Assembly: GCA_021775555.1 (NCBI GenBank) | Contig: JAJFHP010000032.1 | Coordinates: forward strand, 1-59,112 | Direction: 5' to 3' | DNA length: 59,112 nt | Source: Hyphomicrobiales bacterium | GTDB lineage: Bacteria; Pseudomonadota; Alphaproteobacteria; Rhizobiales; Methyloligellaceae | Shown here: piece by piece, positions 15,731 to 24,904 of the stretch | Layout of the letters: every line of letters starts with the position of its first letter | Numbering within the stretch: position 1 is the stretch's first letter | Position numbers and translations under genes: made by a program | The notes under the pieces: generated by a model | What the model saw: the letters and a program-made list of their open reading frames with translations, nothing else | Databases searched by the model: none | What the model was told of the DNA's origin: nothing

Positions 15731-16306
15731 TTGACCCACAGACCAGCAGAAACGGGCACAACCCGGAAGCTGTACGTGACCGAGTATCACAAATACCAGG
15801 ACCATATGCTGCGGCTCGACGAAGAGAGCCGCAGGATGCGCTTCGGCATGGCCGTGGATGATCGGTTTATTACCGACTACACCCAGCGGTTGAACGACAT
15901 GAAGAGCATTGTTTATGCCCACATGATAGGTGGCGAGGTGCGTGCTGCAGCCGAGCTGCGCCCCCTGGCCGGCCAGATGCGTGGCGAGGCGGAAGCCGCG
16001 TTTTCCGTTGAAAAATCCCATCAGGACAGTGGTATCGGTACCGAGCTACTGGGCCGAATCGTGCGCGCAGCACGCAACCGTTCCATTACGCGAGTTTACA
16101 TGAACTGCCTGGCGGAAAACCGGAAGATGCAGCGCATCGCCAAGAAGTATGATGCGATACTAGAGTTCGACGCGGGCGACGTGGTCGGGCGGGTGGCACC
16201 GTCCTCAGCGCATGCTTTTTCGATCTGGCGAGAAGCGGTGGAAGATGAAATGGGGTTCGTCATGGCGGTGCTTGATCTGCAGCGCCGCTTCATGCCGGCA
16301 GCATAA
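15731..16306 (+). CDS. GNAT-family N-acetyltransferase
   Basis: The 191-residue protein has a GNAT core: an acidic-basic N-strand (LYVTEYHKYQDHMLRLDEESRRMRFG), the central strands with AFSVEKSHQDSGIGTELLGRIVRAA (the acetyl-CoA pyrophosphate loop is SGIGTELL) and the C-terminal VYMNCLAENRKMQRIAKKYDA motif. Relatives often annotated as stress-linked acetyltransferases begin in the same way. The start is TTG 15731, supported by AAGGAG seven bases upstream; no ATG lies near. The substrate is unknown. It ends two bases before the convergent amidohydrolase stop. Confidence 0.82.
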   Translation: MTHRPAETGTTRKLYVTEYHKYQDHMLRLDEESRRMRFGMAVDDRFITDYTQRLNDMKSIVYAHMIGGEVRAAAELRPLAGQMRGEAEAAFSVEKSHQDSGIGTELLGRIVRAARNRSITRVYMNCLAENRKMQRIAKKYDAILEFDAGDVVGRVAPSSAHAFSIWREAVEDEMGFVMAVLDLQRRFMPAA

Positions 16307-16307
16307 A

Positions 16308-18017
16308 TTACTCTCCAACTGCGTCAAAGCGCGTGAGGTGACCAGGATCGAGATTATGTCTCGAATACCATGCCTCCAACCGGCCCCTCGCCTTGTCACC
16401 GGGGCGTAGCCCTAAAAAGCGGATCGCATTGCCGGAGAGAAATGCGTGCGCATTCTTCGCAGCTCCCGCCCCCACACCATGGATTTTGCGCCTGTACATA
16501 TTCGCCACTACCGGCAGGTAGTCGGCGTAATAAAACTCCTTTGACAGCATCGACCAGTCTGAGCCGTAGAGCATGCGTTGTGCACGCTTCACGCCCGGTG
16601 CACCGGCAAGAAATTCCTTGCGGATGGGGGTAAGGATTTGCGCGGCTTCACGGCAGTGCTGCCCGGTACCGGTGAAATTGTCCATCAGCATTTCAGGATA
16701 GTGGGCGAGATCCGTATATACATTTGGGTAAGTGTCCATGAGCTGGCCGATAAAGTCTCGCCACTCGCCCATCTTCTCCTTATTTGGCGTTTTACCGAAA
16801 TGCGCCATGTTGACCTTGAGCGCTCCCAGCCCAGGTTCGGCCAGAACCCGCGCCCAGCCATTGGGATGGGCGCGCTCCTCATAGGGCTCTTGCTTGTCGC
16901 TCGTGATCCTGAAGGTACCGGCACCGTTTGAAGGCGCTGTATGCGCCATCACAGGAACGTCGTGCTCCACGCAAAACGCATAAAGCGAGTGCAGGGCTGC
17001 ATCTAACCTGAGCCCGAACTCATGCGCAAAGGGCGTTGTCGCGGCGGCAGAGGGAAAGCCATCAATAGGAATTGCGGCATTGCCGAAGGGAAGGAAGCCC
17101 ATGGGCGGGTAGAGTTTTACCCCGACAAAACCGCGATTGAGGATTGCGTCACGAACCACGTCGAGCGCTGTCTGGCGGCGGCGCGGAGACCCCTCGCCCA
17201 CATCCGAATTATGGTGCGTGTCTTCCGCCTGACGCCAGGGGCAGAAGGATACGAAACCGTGACACCTCCCGGGGTGTAGCCGCTGGATCATCTCGGTGAT
17301 GATGACCTGTTCTCCCGGAGCGCTTTGGCGCAGAGAAAACGCCCCGGTTCCAACATCGCCGATGGTGGCCTCACCCTCACCGCCAAAGCCGAGCCAGTAA
17401 TCCATATCAATCATGGCGGGAGTGAACAGCGCCACGCCGGTCTCCGGCACATCAAGGGTATTGCCTGCCATAAGGGTCTCAAAATTATGAGAACGAAAGC
17501 GTGTGAGGATGGTGATGAGATTGCGCACAGCACCAATATTGTCGGCCACATCCGCGCCAAAGCAGGCCCGCGCCGAGCCATGAGCGAATTTCGGCAACTC
17601 TCCCCGCGAGCCGGTCAGCTCCGCGGCTTTGCTATCTCCATCCAGCCGCGCTTCCAGCACAGCGCGCTCCTGTTCAAAACCGGGCGTGCGCCCGAGGATA
17701 CCCGCTGCATGGTCGCCGATTTCACTTTCCAGCTTGCGCCGGTTCTTGGCGCTCAGCTCGGGCGCATAGTGCGGCAGGAACACCTTGGTGATGAAATGAA
17801 TTGCCGGGATGTCGCGTGCGTTGAAGATATGGCAATGGGCGTCGATGACCGGCAGGCCGCGTATCCATTTATCGTTCGCGCCAATCATGGAGCGGCAGGC
17901 GTTTGGGCAAGACGCCGCCAGGGCGGAGCCAGGTAGAGCATGGACAAGCCCCGTGCCGGCGAGGGCTGAAAGCCCGCCGAGCAGTGCGCGACGGTTTATG
18001 GATGGGTCAAAAGACAT
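16308..18017 (-). CDS. Tat-exported amidohydrolase (amidohydrolase_2 family)
   Basis: The 569-residue protein starts with a twin-arginine signal (SINRRALLGGLSALAG, cleavage after ALA at about residue 34), so the folded metalloenzyme is probably exported to the periplasm. The metal site is visible: HxH in VIDAHCHIFN, Lys in GVKLYPPMG, His in VMAHTAPSNG and the catalytic-type Asp in YGSDWSMLS. Family members decarboxylate or hydrolyse aromatic and cyclic substrates; the substrate here cannot be told. Long insertions between the first His pair and the Lys make it larger than typical decarboxylases of about 330 residues. Confidence 0.8.
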   Translation of the reverse strand: MSFDPSINRRALLGGLSALAGTGLVHALPGSALAASCPNACRSMIGANDKWIRGLPVIDAHCHIFNARDIPAIHFITKVFLPHYAPELSAKNRRKLESEIGDHAAGILGRTPGFEQERAVLEARLDGDSKAAELTGSRGELPKFAHGSARACFGADVADNIGAVRNLITILTRFRSHNFETLMAGNTLDVPETGVALFTPAMIDMDYWLGFGGEGEATIGDVGTGAFSLRQSAPGEQVIITEMIQRLHPGRCHGFVSFCPWRQAEDTHHNSDVGEGSPRRRQTALDVVRDAILNRGFVGVKLYPPMGFLPFGNAAIPIDGFPSAAATTPFAHEFGLRLDAALHSLYAFCVEHDVPVMAHTAPSNGAGTFRITSDKQEPYEERAHPNGWARVLAEPGLGALKVNMAHFGKTPNKEKMGEWRDFIGQLMDTYPNVYTDLAHYPEMLMDNFTGTGQHCREAAQILTPIRKEFLAGAPGVKRAQRMLYGSDWSMLSKEFYYADYLPVVANMYRRKIHGVGAGAAKNAHAFLSGNAIRFLGLRPGDKARGRLEAWYSRHNLDPGHLTRFDAVGE

Positions 18018-18183
18018 GGGAAGCAGGATTTGGCTCGTTACGTCATTCTCGCATGGTGCGTTGTGCTGCTCATGCGTGTCCGGATTATGACGCGTGTTGA
18101 AATCGAGAAAGCGTGAAGCAGTGTCACTTTATACATCGCTCCCGCTAGCGTAGCATAACAATGCCGCATTGGAGACTGATGAC

Positions 18184-18528
18184 ATGACAAGAGCCTTCTC
18201 GACGACACTTGTTTTAGGGGCCTTATTCATTGCGTTGTCGCACCCTGCCTCCGCCGACGCCATTGACGGCCACTGGTGCCACAAGGATGGCCGGCGGATG
18301 TCTATCGAAGGCCCGGCAATTGTCACTCCGGGCGGCACCAGTATGAATGGTGACTATGAGCGCCACGGTTTCGCCTATGTGGTGCCAAAGGGCGAGCCAC
18401 ACGCCGGAAGCCGCATCTCCATGGCAATGCAAAGCGAGGATATCGTTCGCATGTTCATCCCCCGGAAAGGTCCGAAGACAATTCCAGCGGTGATCGAGGA
18501 GTGGCAGCGCTGCGATCTGACGATGTAG
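18184..18528 (+). CDS. Small exported hypothetical protein
   Basis: The 114-residue product has a signal peptide (FSTTLVLGALFIALSHPASA, cleavage after ASA) and a compact mature domain with two cysteines (HWCHKDGRR, QRCDLTM) probably joined by a disulfide. WCHxDGR..SIEGP..VTPGG recalls small periplasmic proteins of alphaproteobacteria without known role. ATG 18184 is used, with GGAG at 18171-18174; a TTG at 18169 is less likely. It is divergent from the amidohydrolase gene. Confidence 0.7.
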   Translation: MTRAFSTTLVLGALFIALSHPASADAIDGHWCHKDGRRMSIEGPAIVTPGGTSMNGDYERHGFAYVVPKGEPHAGSRISMAMQSEDIVRMFIPRKGPKTIPAVIEEWQRCDLTM

Positions 18529-18620
18529 GCCCGTCCCTGCTGAGCTGAAACTCTACTTGCCGGGCTCCATGATCAAATCCGGCCGCAGCTTGATTGTTAG
18601 GTGTGCCCATTTGGCATAAG

Positions 18621-18655
18621 AAAACGGCCCGCCATATGGACCGGCAGGCCGTTTT
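18621..18655. terminator. Bidirectional rho-independent terminator
   Basis: AAAACGGCC (18621-18629) pairs with GGCCGTTTT (18647-18655), with an inner GCC/GGC extension. The A- and T-runs make it work in both directions, and it lies between the convergent genes ending at 18528 (+) and 18687 (-). Confidence 0.85.
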
Positions 18656-18686
18656 AGAATCTCTTGTTGTGAGAGAGGCGCTGGCG

Positions 18687-19412
18687 TCAGTTCAACAAAT
18701 CCAGCGGGCTCCAGTCGAAGCGGTAACCGATAGCGCCGCGTACCACATCTGTGTCCAGATCGACATCAAATGACCCGCCCGTGACGGTTCTGAAACTCTC
18801 TTCCCCATAATCCGAGTGAAGATATTCCAGCCGTGCGAACCACCGGTTCCCCATTGTGGTTTCTATACCGCCGCCAAATACGACGCCAACAGCCGTTTCG
18901 TCATCGCTTCCGCCTGTGATCAGTGTGCCTGAAACATCCACACTTGCCAATGCAATGCCTACAGTCCCGTAGATCAATGTATTGGGACTCACCAACAGCC
19001 CTGCACGCAAGCGAGTTGAACTGCTGTAATCGATATCAGCCGTCGCGGAGAAAGGGCCAGTCCCTACTGGTACGGCCGCCCCACCAACCGAAACACCTGT
19101 CGTATTCAACCCTGAGCCTGCATCAGACCACGACCAGTCGCTGTCTGTACCAATAACCCAGTTGTTAAATTGCCAGGAGGTGCCGTACAGAACTCCGCCG
19201 ATAGCGCCATCTGCACTATCATTGGTTACGACGAAAGGAATCGATGGGGCCGTCTGACTGACATCGTAGTCGTTATCGGTATAACCGCCATGGACACCAA
19301 AATGGAAACCTTCCCATATGGTGCGGCCTGCGTCCTGTGCCATAGCGCCAGAAGACAACGTCATGAAGGTTGCAAGAGCAGTTCCAACGAAAAAATTCTT
19401 TTGAATATGCAC
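18687..19412 (-). CDS. Outer-membrane beta-barrel protein (Omp25/OmpA-like barrel family)
   Basis: The 241-residue protein has a signal peptide (cleavage after AMA) and alternating aromatic and polar strands typical of an 8-stranded outer-membrane barrel: WEGFHFGVHGGYT, GGVLYGTSWQFNNWVIG, STRLRAGLL, TLIYGTVGIALA, RWFARLEYLHSDYG and VVRGAIGYRFDW. In Rhizobiales such Omp25/Omp31-like proteins are abundant structural porin-like proteins. No peptidoglycan-binding domain follows. Its transcript ends at the terminator at 18621-18655. The upstream gap 19413-19579 contains a small inverted repeat (GTTGCA-GAAT-TGCAAC, 19524-19539) of unknown role. Confidence 0.85.
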   Translation of the reverse strand: MHIQKNFFVGTALATFMTLSSGAMAQDAGRTIWEGFHFGVHGGYTDNDYDVSQTAPSIPFVVTNDSADGAIGGVLYGTSWQFNNWVIGTDSDWSWSDAGSGLNTTGVSVGGAAVPVGTGPFSATADIDYSSSTRLRAGLLVSPNTLIYGTVGIALASVDVSGTLITGGSDDETAVGVVFGGGIETTMGNRWFARLEYLHSDYGEESFRTVTGGSFDVDLDTDVVRGAIGYRFDWSPLDLLN

Positions 19413-19579
19413 GTGAGTTAGCCCCCAGACTCGTTACACCACCTTGATTACACAGAAAGTCTATCATCAATTTCGCAGATTTGTAATCTCACACAATATT
19501 AGAAGACGATATTTCTACTGTATGTTGCAGAATTGCAACGAGGCTGACAAAACTTTCCATAACAAACGTTTAGTCGGCG

Positions 19580-20578
19580 CTAACCAAGCAATCCATTCGA
19601 CTTTGCGAAGGTCTTGAGGTTAACTTCAGGCCGCGCGCCGATATGGCCAATGATTTCGCTTGCCGCCAGCGCGCCGAGTCGCCCGCATGTCTCAAGCGGC
19701 TTGCCGCTGGTCAGGCCATACAGGAATCCCGCTGCATAAAGGTCTCCCGCCCCGGTGGCGTCAACGACCTTCTCGACCGGTTCAGCGGGAACTTCAATCG
19801 TATCATTGCCAGAAATAATGACCGAGCCGGCCTCCGAACGCGTCAATACGGCAATCTCGGCCTCCGCGCGAACCACGCCTGCCGCATCATCGAAATTGTT
19901 CATCTCATAGAGCGATGTGATCTCGGTTTCATTGGCAAACAGGATATCAACGCCGCCGCGCACAAGGGCCAGAAAGTCCTCCCGGTGCCGGTCAACACAA
20001 AAGGCGTCAGAAAGAGAGAGTGCCACCTTGCGTCCCGCCGCTCGGGAAATTTTCGCTGCCTTGTGGAATGCGGCTTTAGCCTCCGGCCTGTCGAACAGAT
20101 AACCTTCCAGGTAGGTGACCTTGGCCGAGCCTATGAGATCTGAATCGATATCACCGGGAACCAGTTCCGTGCTCGCCCCCAGAAACGTATTCATGGTGCG
20201 CTCGCCATCGTCCGTCACCAGCACAAGACAACGCGCGGTAGGAAGGCCGACATCGGATGCAGGCGTATCGAAAGCAACACCGATGGCGCGAATGTCGTGG
20301 GCGAAGACCTTGCCGAACTGGTCAACCGCAACGCGGCCGATGAATCCGCAATTTCCGCCGAAAGACGCAATGCCCGCGCAGGTATTCGCCACCGACCCAC
20401 CGGATTGTTCAGTTGCCGGCCCCATGTCTGCATAGAGCTCGTTGGCCTGGCTGGAGTCGATGAGCTGCATGAAGCCCTTTTCCATGCCGTGATTGGACAG
20501 GAACGCCTCGTCGCAGCGCGCGATGATATCGACAATCGCATTGCCTATGCCGACAACATCGTATTTTGTGTTCGTCAT
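19580..20578 (-). CDS. Adenosine kinase, PfkB family
   Basis: The 332-residue sugar/nucleoside kinase has the PfkB signatures: GIGNAIVDIIA at the N-terminus, GGSVANTCAGIASFGG (substrate lid region), and the anion-hole/catalytic DATGAGDLYAAGFLYG near residue 285. This alphaproteobacterial subgroup is annotated as adenosine kinase and salvages adenosine to AMP; the nucleoside specificity is inferred from family similarity. The ATG has a G-rich site upstream. Confidence 0.87.
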   Translation of the reverse strand: MTNTKYDVVGIGNAIVDIIARCDEAFLSNHGMEKGFMQLIDSSQANELYADMGPATEQSGGSVANTCAGIASFGGNCGFIGRVAVDQFGKVFAHDIRAIGVAFDTPASDVGLPTARCLVLVTDDGERTMNTFLGASTELVPGDIDSDLIGSAKVTYLEGYLFDRPEAKAAFHKAAKISRAAGRKVALSLSDAFCVDRHREDFLALVRGGVDILFANETEITSLYEMNNFDDAAGVVRAEAEIAVLTRSEAGSVIISGNDTIEVPAEPVEKVVDATGAGDLYAAGFLYGLTSGKPLETCGRLGALAASEIIGHIGARPEVNLKTFAKSNGLLG

Positions 20579-20664
20579 TAGTTGCCCCCCGGATCACACC
20601 CGCCATCTCCTGGGCCGCACTATAGGCAAGGCGGCTTGAGGGGCAAGGGCTCAGTGTCCAGGGA

Positions 20665-21579
20665 CTAGTTTGTATTGCGCTGCCTGGTTTCTTTCAGAAT
20701 CCAGTCCCGAAAAGCCGAGACAATATTTCTGTCAGGCCGGCCCTTTGGGCGGACAAGAAAATATCCCAGATTTGCAGGTAACGACTTGCTGAAAGGGCTC
20801 ACGAGCCTACCGGCCTTGATGTCCGCTTGTGCCAGACACAGTCGGCCCAGAAGAACGCCTTGACCTTCCATGGCAGCCTGGAGAGCGTGATCCCCATAGC
20901 TGAAGCTCGGGCCGCGATCCGTGGCAATTCTGTCAATATCCATCAGCTTCAGCCACATGCGCCAATCAGGACCCGGCCCGTCCAGATGCGCAGAATCGTC
21001 ATGCAGGAGCACATGATGAACAAGATCGGCCGGGTTTCGCAAAGCATGCGGCCCTGCTAACAGGTCCGGACTGCAAAGAGGCGCATATTGTTCCATGAAC
21101 AGAGTTTCGACCTTCAGTCCGGGATAGTTGCCGGCACCAAATCGAATGGCTATATCAACATCATCGGATCTAAAATCCACAAGAGCATGATTGGCTGATA
21201 TCCGAACATCAATGTCAGTGTGTTTCCGACTAAAGCTTTCGATATTGGGTACAAGCCACTTGGCGGCAAACGAGGGAACGACGCTGACCGTCAATATGCG
21301 ACTCCTGTTTTTGCCACCTATTCGCTCCACGGCTTCTGCCATCTGGTCAAATGCCTCCGTCAGCAGGGGCAGACACGAGCGGCCTGCCTCCGTCAAGGCG
21401 ATCTGGCGAGTCATCCGGACGAACAATGCCGTGCCCAGAATTTCCTCCAGCTGCTTTACCTGGTGAGAAATTGCCGAGGCCGTAACACCCAGTTCATCCG
21501 CTGCCCTGACAAAGCTCAAATGCCTGGCGGTGGCTTCGAAAGCACGCAACGCATTCAACGGCGGAAGGCGTCTGTTCAT
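20665..21579 (-). CDS. LysR-type regulator, GcvA-like
   Basis: The 304-residue protein has the winged HTH at residues 1-60 (LPPLNALRAFEATARHLSF; ADELGVTASAISHQVKQLE) and a LysR substrate-binding domain. The start resembles GcvA and AmpR. The gene is divergent from the DUF1127 gene with a 126-bp AT-rich gap, so the usual LysR pattern suggests it controls that gene or itself. The inducer is unknown. Confidence 0.9.
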   Translation of the reverse strand: MNRRLPPLNALRAFEATARHLSFVRAADELGVTASAISHQVKQLEEILGTALFVRMTRQIALTEAGRSCLPLLTEAFDQMAEAVERIGGKNRSRILTVSVVPSFAAKWLVPNIESFSRKHTDIDVRISANHALVDFRSDDVDIAIRFGAGNYPGLKVETLFMEQYAPLCSPDLLAGPHALRNPADLVHHVLLHDDSAHLDGPGPDWRMWLKLMDIDRIATDRGPSFSYGDHALQAAMEGQGVLLGRLCLAQADIKAGRLVSPFSKSLPANLGYFLVRPKGRPDRNIVSAFRDWILKETRQRNTN

Positions 21580-21705
21580 CAGATATGCCTTAGTATTTCT
21601 AATCTATTTCATGAGAAAGGATCGTTTGTAAAACCCAATAAAACTAACAATTATCCTGATTAACAAGAGTGAGAATATCTCATTCATTAGTCAAGGAGAA
21701 TAGAT

Positions 21706-21981
21706 ATGCTGGATTCATACAGATCTACACGTCCCGAGCACCAATCCTACATTTTACGTGCCCGGCGCCTCAGATCAGAGGCCTTTCACACAGCATTTGG
21801 CGCTGTTGCAGGGGGCGTCCTGGGATTGTTGCGCACCAGTCTTCAAAGACTGAAGTGCCGGTATGTTCAACAGCGTGCTGAACAAGAGCTTCGGGGTCTG
21901 CATAGCGCTGTCCTGAGAGATATAGGTGTCTCGAGGAGCGAAATTTCGTTCCGGGTGCGCGAGGCGCTGCCCTGTGGCTGA
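21706..21981 (+). CDS. DUF1127 domain protein (YjiS-like)
   Basis: This 91-residue basic protein ends in a DUF1127 module (RAEQELRGLHSAVLRDIGVSRSEI), which in other alphaproteobacteria binds RNA and affects phosphate and carbon metabolism. The N-terminal part is Arg-rich with a short hydrophobic helix (FGAVAGGVLGLL). AAGGAG seven bases before the ATG fixes the start. It is divergent from the LysR gene. Confidence 0.85.
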   Translation: MLDSYRSTRPEHQSYILRARRLRSEAFHTAFGAVAGGVLGLLRTSLQRLKCRYVQQRAEQELRGLHSAVLRDIGVSRSEISFRVREALPCG

Positions 21982-22008
21982 TAAAAGTTGTGCAAGACGC
22001 GTCAGCCG

Positions 22009-22713
22009 TCAGAGAGCCACGGTCTTTGCATCATAGGTGCAGAGGTCTGAAATCACGCATCGCTCACATTCGGGCTTTCGCGCCTTGCACACATAGCGTC
22101 CGTGCAGGATGAGCCAGTGATGGGCGTGCTTGCCGAATTCTTCAGGCACGATCTCAAGCAAGCCCTTCTCCACTTCAAGCACATTTTTTCCCGGCGCGAG
22201 GCCCGTCCGGTTCGAGATACGAAAGATATGCGTATCAACAGCCATGGTCGGTTCACCGAAAGCGACGTTCAGAACCACGTTGGCCGTCTTGCGCCCGACG
22301 CCGGGCAGGGCTTCGAGCGCTTCACGGTCGTGCGGCACCTCGCCGCCATGATTCTCGAGCAACCCCCGGCAGAGGCCAATCACATTCTTCGACTTGTTGC
22401 GGAAAAGACCGATGGTCTTGATGTGCTCACGCACCTTGTCCTCGCCCAGAGCCAGCATCTTTTTCGGCGTATCGGCAATGGCGAACAAATCCTTGGTAGC
22501 CCTGTTTACGCCGGCATCCGTGGCCTGCGCCGACAACACCACGGCCACCAGCAGCGTGAAAGGATTTACATAGTCGAGCTCGCTAACAGGCTCGGGATCA
22601 TTTTCTCGCAGGCGGCGAAAAATGTCAGCCGCCACCCCGGCGCTGAGCCGTTTTGGCACAGAGGTCTTTTTTTTAGCCCGACGGGGTTTTGAAGACTTGG
22701 ATTCTTTTGCCAT
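22009..22713 (-). CDS. nth: Endonuclease III (DNA glycosylase/AP lyase)
   Basis: Nth removes oxidised pyrimidines and nicks abasic sites in base excision repair. The 234-residue protein has the helix-hairpin-helix LPGVGRKTANVVL with its catalytic Lys, the catalytic Asp in AVDTHIFRISNR, and the [4Fe-4S] ligands C-x6-C-x2-C-x5-C at the C-terminus (CKARKPECERCVISDLC). The N-terminus carries a Lys-rich extension of about 30 residues, common in this group. ATG 22713 (MAKESKSS) is preferred; the frame extends to 22749. It is divergent from the DUF2244 gene, 59 bp away. Confidence 0.95.
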   Translation of the reverse strand: MAKESKSSKPRRAKKKTSVPKRLSAGVAADIFRRLRENDPEPVSELDYVNPFTLLVAVVLSAQATDAGVNRATKDLFAIADTPKKMLALGEDKVREHIKTIGLFRNKSKNVIGLCRGLLENHGGEVPHDREALEALPGVGRKTANVVLNVAFGEPTMAVDTHIFRISNRTGLAPGKNVLEVEKGLLEIVPEEFGKHAHHWLILHGRYVCKARKPECERCVISDLCTYDAKTVAL

Positions 22714-22772
22714 ATCTGCTTGGTTAACCAGGGGTAGATGCGGGCGCACTTGCGCTCCAGTAAGGACGAGCT

Positions 22773-23282
22773 ATGGACCAGATGGGGGCCACTTCTCAAG
22801 AGGCAGATGACTCTTGCCGCGAGTTTTCCGCTGTTTTAACACCATACCGCTCGCTCAGCCGGCGCGGCTTTGTGGTGATGATGGCAGCTGTCAGCGCAGT
22901 TTGTTTTACCGCGGGGCTGGTCTTCGCCATGGCGGGGGCGTGGCCAATTTTAGGCTTTTTCGTTCTCGACGTACTGCTGATTTATTCAGCTTTCAATCTC
23001 AATTACCGTTCCGCGCGCGCCTATGAAACGATCGCGATTTCCGGCAACGAGCTCACCGTGACCAAGGTGCATGCTTCGGGGCGCTCCAACAGTTGGACCT
23101 TCAACCCATACTGGGCGCGTGTGAAGCTTACCGCGCGCAACGGGCGCGCAAGCCAGTTGCTCCTCAGCTCCCATGGCCGCGCCCTGGTGCTGGGGTCATT
23201 TCTTTCCGAAGACGAGCGCCAGGATTTTGCTGCTGCGCTCTCCAGTGCTCTGTCCTCAAACCAGGGTCAATCCACCATATAA
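22773..23282 (+). CDS. DUF2244 integral membrane protein
   Basis: The 169-residue protein has the DUF2244 pattern: an LTPYRSLSRRGF entry, two transmembrane helices (about 34-56 and 60-75), then LNYRSARAYETI and the WTFNPYWARVKL stretch, and GSFLSEDERQDFA at the end. The function is unknown. In Hyphomicrobiales it is often next to nth, as here. It is followed 64 bp later by the AraC-MGMT gene on the same strand. Confidence 0.88.
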   Translation: MDQMGATSQEADDSCREFSAVLTPYRSLSRRGFVVMMAAVSAVCFTAGLVFAMAGAWPILGFFVLDVLLIYSAFNLNYRSARAYETIAISGNELTVTKVHASGRSNSWTFNPYWARVKLTARNGRASQLLLSSHGRALVLGSFLSEDERQDFAAALSSALSSNQGQSTI

Positions 23283-23345
23283 CCGGAAAAGGCCGCCGCA
23301 AGAAACGGGTCGCGCAAAGCCCGGGGTCTGGGGTATTGCTGCAGC

Positions 23346-24260
23346 ATGACCGGATCTCTTCAAACTCAAGCTCCCGCAGCTTCACCCGCTTCAGCGTCAG
23401 GTTTACCTGAGCAGTGGAGCGAGGACTATGTGCGGGTGCGGCGCGCGATTGCCTATATCTCAGACCACTGGCGGGACCAGCCGGACCTGGAAGAAATCTC
23501 CGCGGACGCTGGCCTCAGCCCGACGCATTTCCAACGGCTGTTCACGCGCTGGGCCGGCATCAGCCCAAAGGAGTTCGTGCAGGCCATAACGCTGGATCAC
23601 GCCCGCGATTTGCTCAAGGGCTCCGCCAGTGTTCTGGACACCGCATACGAGGTGGGACTGTCGGGTGCCGGACGGTTGCATGATCTGTTTGTCAATCACG
23701 AGGCCATGACACCGGGCGACTATAAACGTCGCGGTGCCGGGCTGGAGATCGCATGGGGGTACCACCCTTCTCCCTTCGGACAAGCACTCATCATGGCGAC
23801 GGAGCGAGGCGTTGCGGGTCTCGCTTTCGCTGATGACGCCAGCGAAGAACAGGCGATTTTTGATGACATGGCGCGGCGCTGGCCGGCTGCCGGTTACACC
23901 CACGCTCCAGAGCGCACAGCGCCTTATGCGACGAGGATTTTCACGCCGGAATTATGGAGCAAGTCTGACCCGTTGAAACTGGTTCTGATAGGCACCGACT
24001 TCGAGGTGCGGGTGTGGGATGCACTGCTCAGGCTGCCCCCGGGGCAAGCCATCACATATTCCGACCTCGCAGCCCATGTCTGTTCGCCAGCGGCGGCGCG
24101 CGCTGTCGGCTCGGCCGTCGGACGCAACCCGATCTCATTCGTGGTGCCCTGTCACAGAGTGTTGCGCAAGGATGGCGGTCTTGGCGGCTATCACTGGGGG
24201 ATCACCCGCAAGCAGGCAATTATCGGCTGGGAGGCCGGGCGGCTGCTGGAACAGGTTTAG
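23346..24260 (+). CDS. AraC-type HTH fused to O6-methylguanine-DNA methyltransferase
   Basis: The 304-residue protein combines an AraC helix-turn-helix (about 25-125; [21 protein letters not shown]) with a methylguanine methyltransferase domain (about 135-304). The catalytic Cys is in [12 protein letters not shown]. It matches the C-terminal two-thirds of E. coli Ada but lacks the N-terminal zinc Cys domain that senses methylphosphotriesters, so it repairs O6-alkylguanine but probably cannot self-activate by the classic mechanism. It ends overlapping the convergent gpmA stop by four bases. Confidence 0.92.
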   Translation: MTGSLQTQAPAASPASASGLPEQWSEDYVRVRRAIAYISDHWRDQPDLEEISADAGLSPTHFQRLFTRWAGISPKEFVQAITLDHARDLLKGSASVLDTAYEVGLSGAGRLHDLFVNHEAMTPGDYKRRGAGLEIAWGYHPSPFGQALIMATERGVAGLAFADDASEEQAIFDDMARRWPAAGYTHAPERTAPYATRIFTPELWSKSDPLKLVLIGTDFEVRVWDALLRLPPGQAITYSDLAAHVCSPAAARAVGSAVGRNPISFVVPCHRVLRKDGGLGGYHWGITRKQAIIGWEAGRLLEQV

Positions 24261-24877
24261 GCGGCCAGCAACTTCTTATCCGCGACACTTCCATCTTCAT
24301 TGAGCCTGTAGATTATCGGCACACCGGTGGCCAGATTGAGCCCCGTCACTTCATCCTTGGAAAGGCCATCGAGCTTCATGACGATAGCGCGAAGCGAATT
24401 GCCGTGCGCGGCGACAATGACATTCCTGCCAGCCAGGATCTCGGGCAAGATCGTGGACTCGTAATATGGGATGACGCGTTCGGCGGTGTCCTTGAGGCTT
24501 TCCCCGCCGGGCGGTGGCATGTCGTAAGAGCGACGCCAGATATGCACCTGCTCCTCGCCCCATTTTTCGCGTGCATCATCCTTGTTGAGACCAACGAGAT
24601 CCCCATAGTCGCGCTCATTGAGCCTCTGGTCCTCGATCGTCTCAAGGCCACTCTGGCCAAGCTCCTCAAGGATGATCTTCAACGTGCGCTGGGCGCGGAT
24701 CAGCACACTGGTAAAGGCGACGTCGAATTGAATGCCCTCACCCTTGAGCATGGCGCCGCCCTTATGCGCCTCCTCAACCCCCAATTCCGTGAGATCGACA
24801 TTCTTCCACCCCGTGAAGAGGTTCTTGGCGTTCCACTCGCTCTGACCGTGGCGCACCAGCACAAGCACATTGTCCAT
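24257..24877 (-). CDS. gpmA: 2,3-bisphosphoglycerate-dependent phosphoglycerate mutase
   Basis: GpmA interconverts 3- and 2-phosphoglycerate in glycolysis and gluconeogenesis. The 206-residue protein has the phospho-His motif [12 protein letters not shown], the [12 protein letters not shown] segment, and the second His in [13 protein letters not shown]. The length fits the shorter alphaproteobacterial type. It lies 27 bp after dapB and is probably in the same transcript. Confidence 0.94.
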   Translation of the reverse strand: MDNVLVLVRHGQSEWNAKNLFTGWKNVDLTELGVEEAHKGGAMLKGEGIQFDVAFTSVLIRAQRTLKIILEELGQSGLETIEDQRLNERDYGDLVGLNKDDAREKWGEEQVHIWRRSYDMPPPGGESLKDTAERVIPYYESTILPEILAGRNVIVAAHGNSLRAIVMKLDGLSKDEVTGLNLATGVPIIYRLNEDGSVADKKLLAA

Positions 24878-24904
24878 ATGAGAATTATCCTGCTGTCCCG
24901 AGCT

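Noticed and set aside
17325-17936. 203-codon plus-strand frame in the amidohydrolase gene
   Set aside because: Antisense shadow of a gene with a complete metal site.
19524-19539. GTTGCA-GAAT-TGCAAC as a terminator of a gene
   Set aside because: The stem is only six bp, it has no T-tract, and it lies about 110 bp before a gene start; too weak to call a function.
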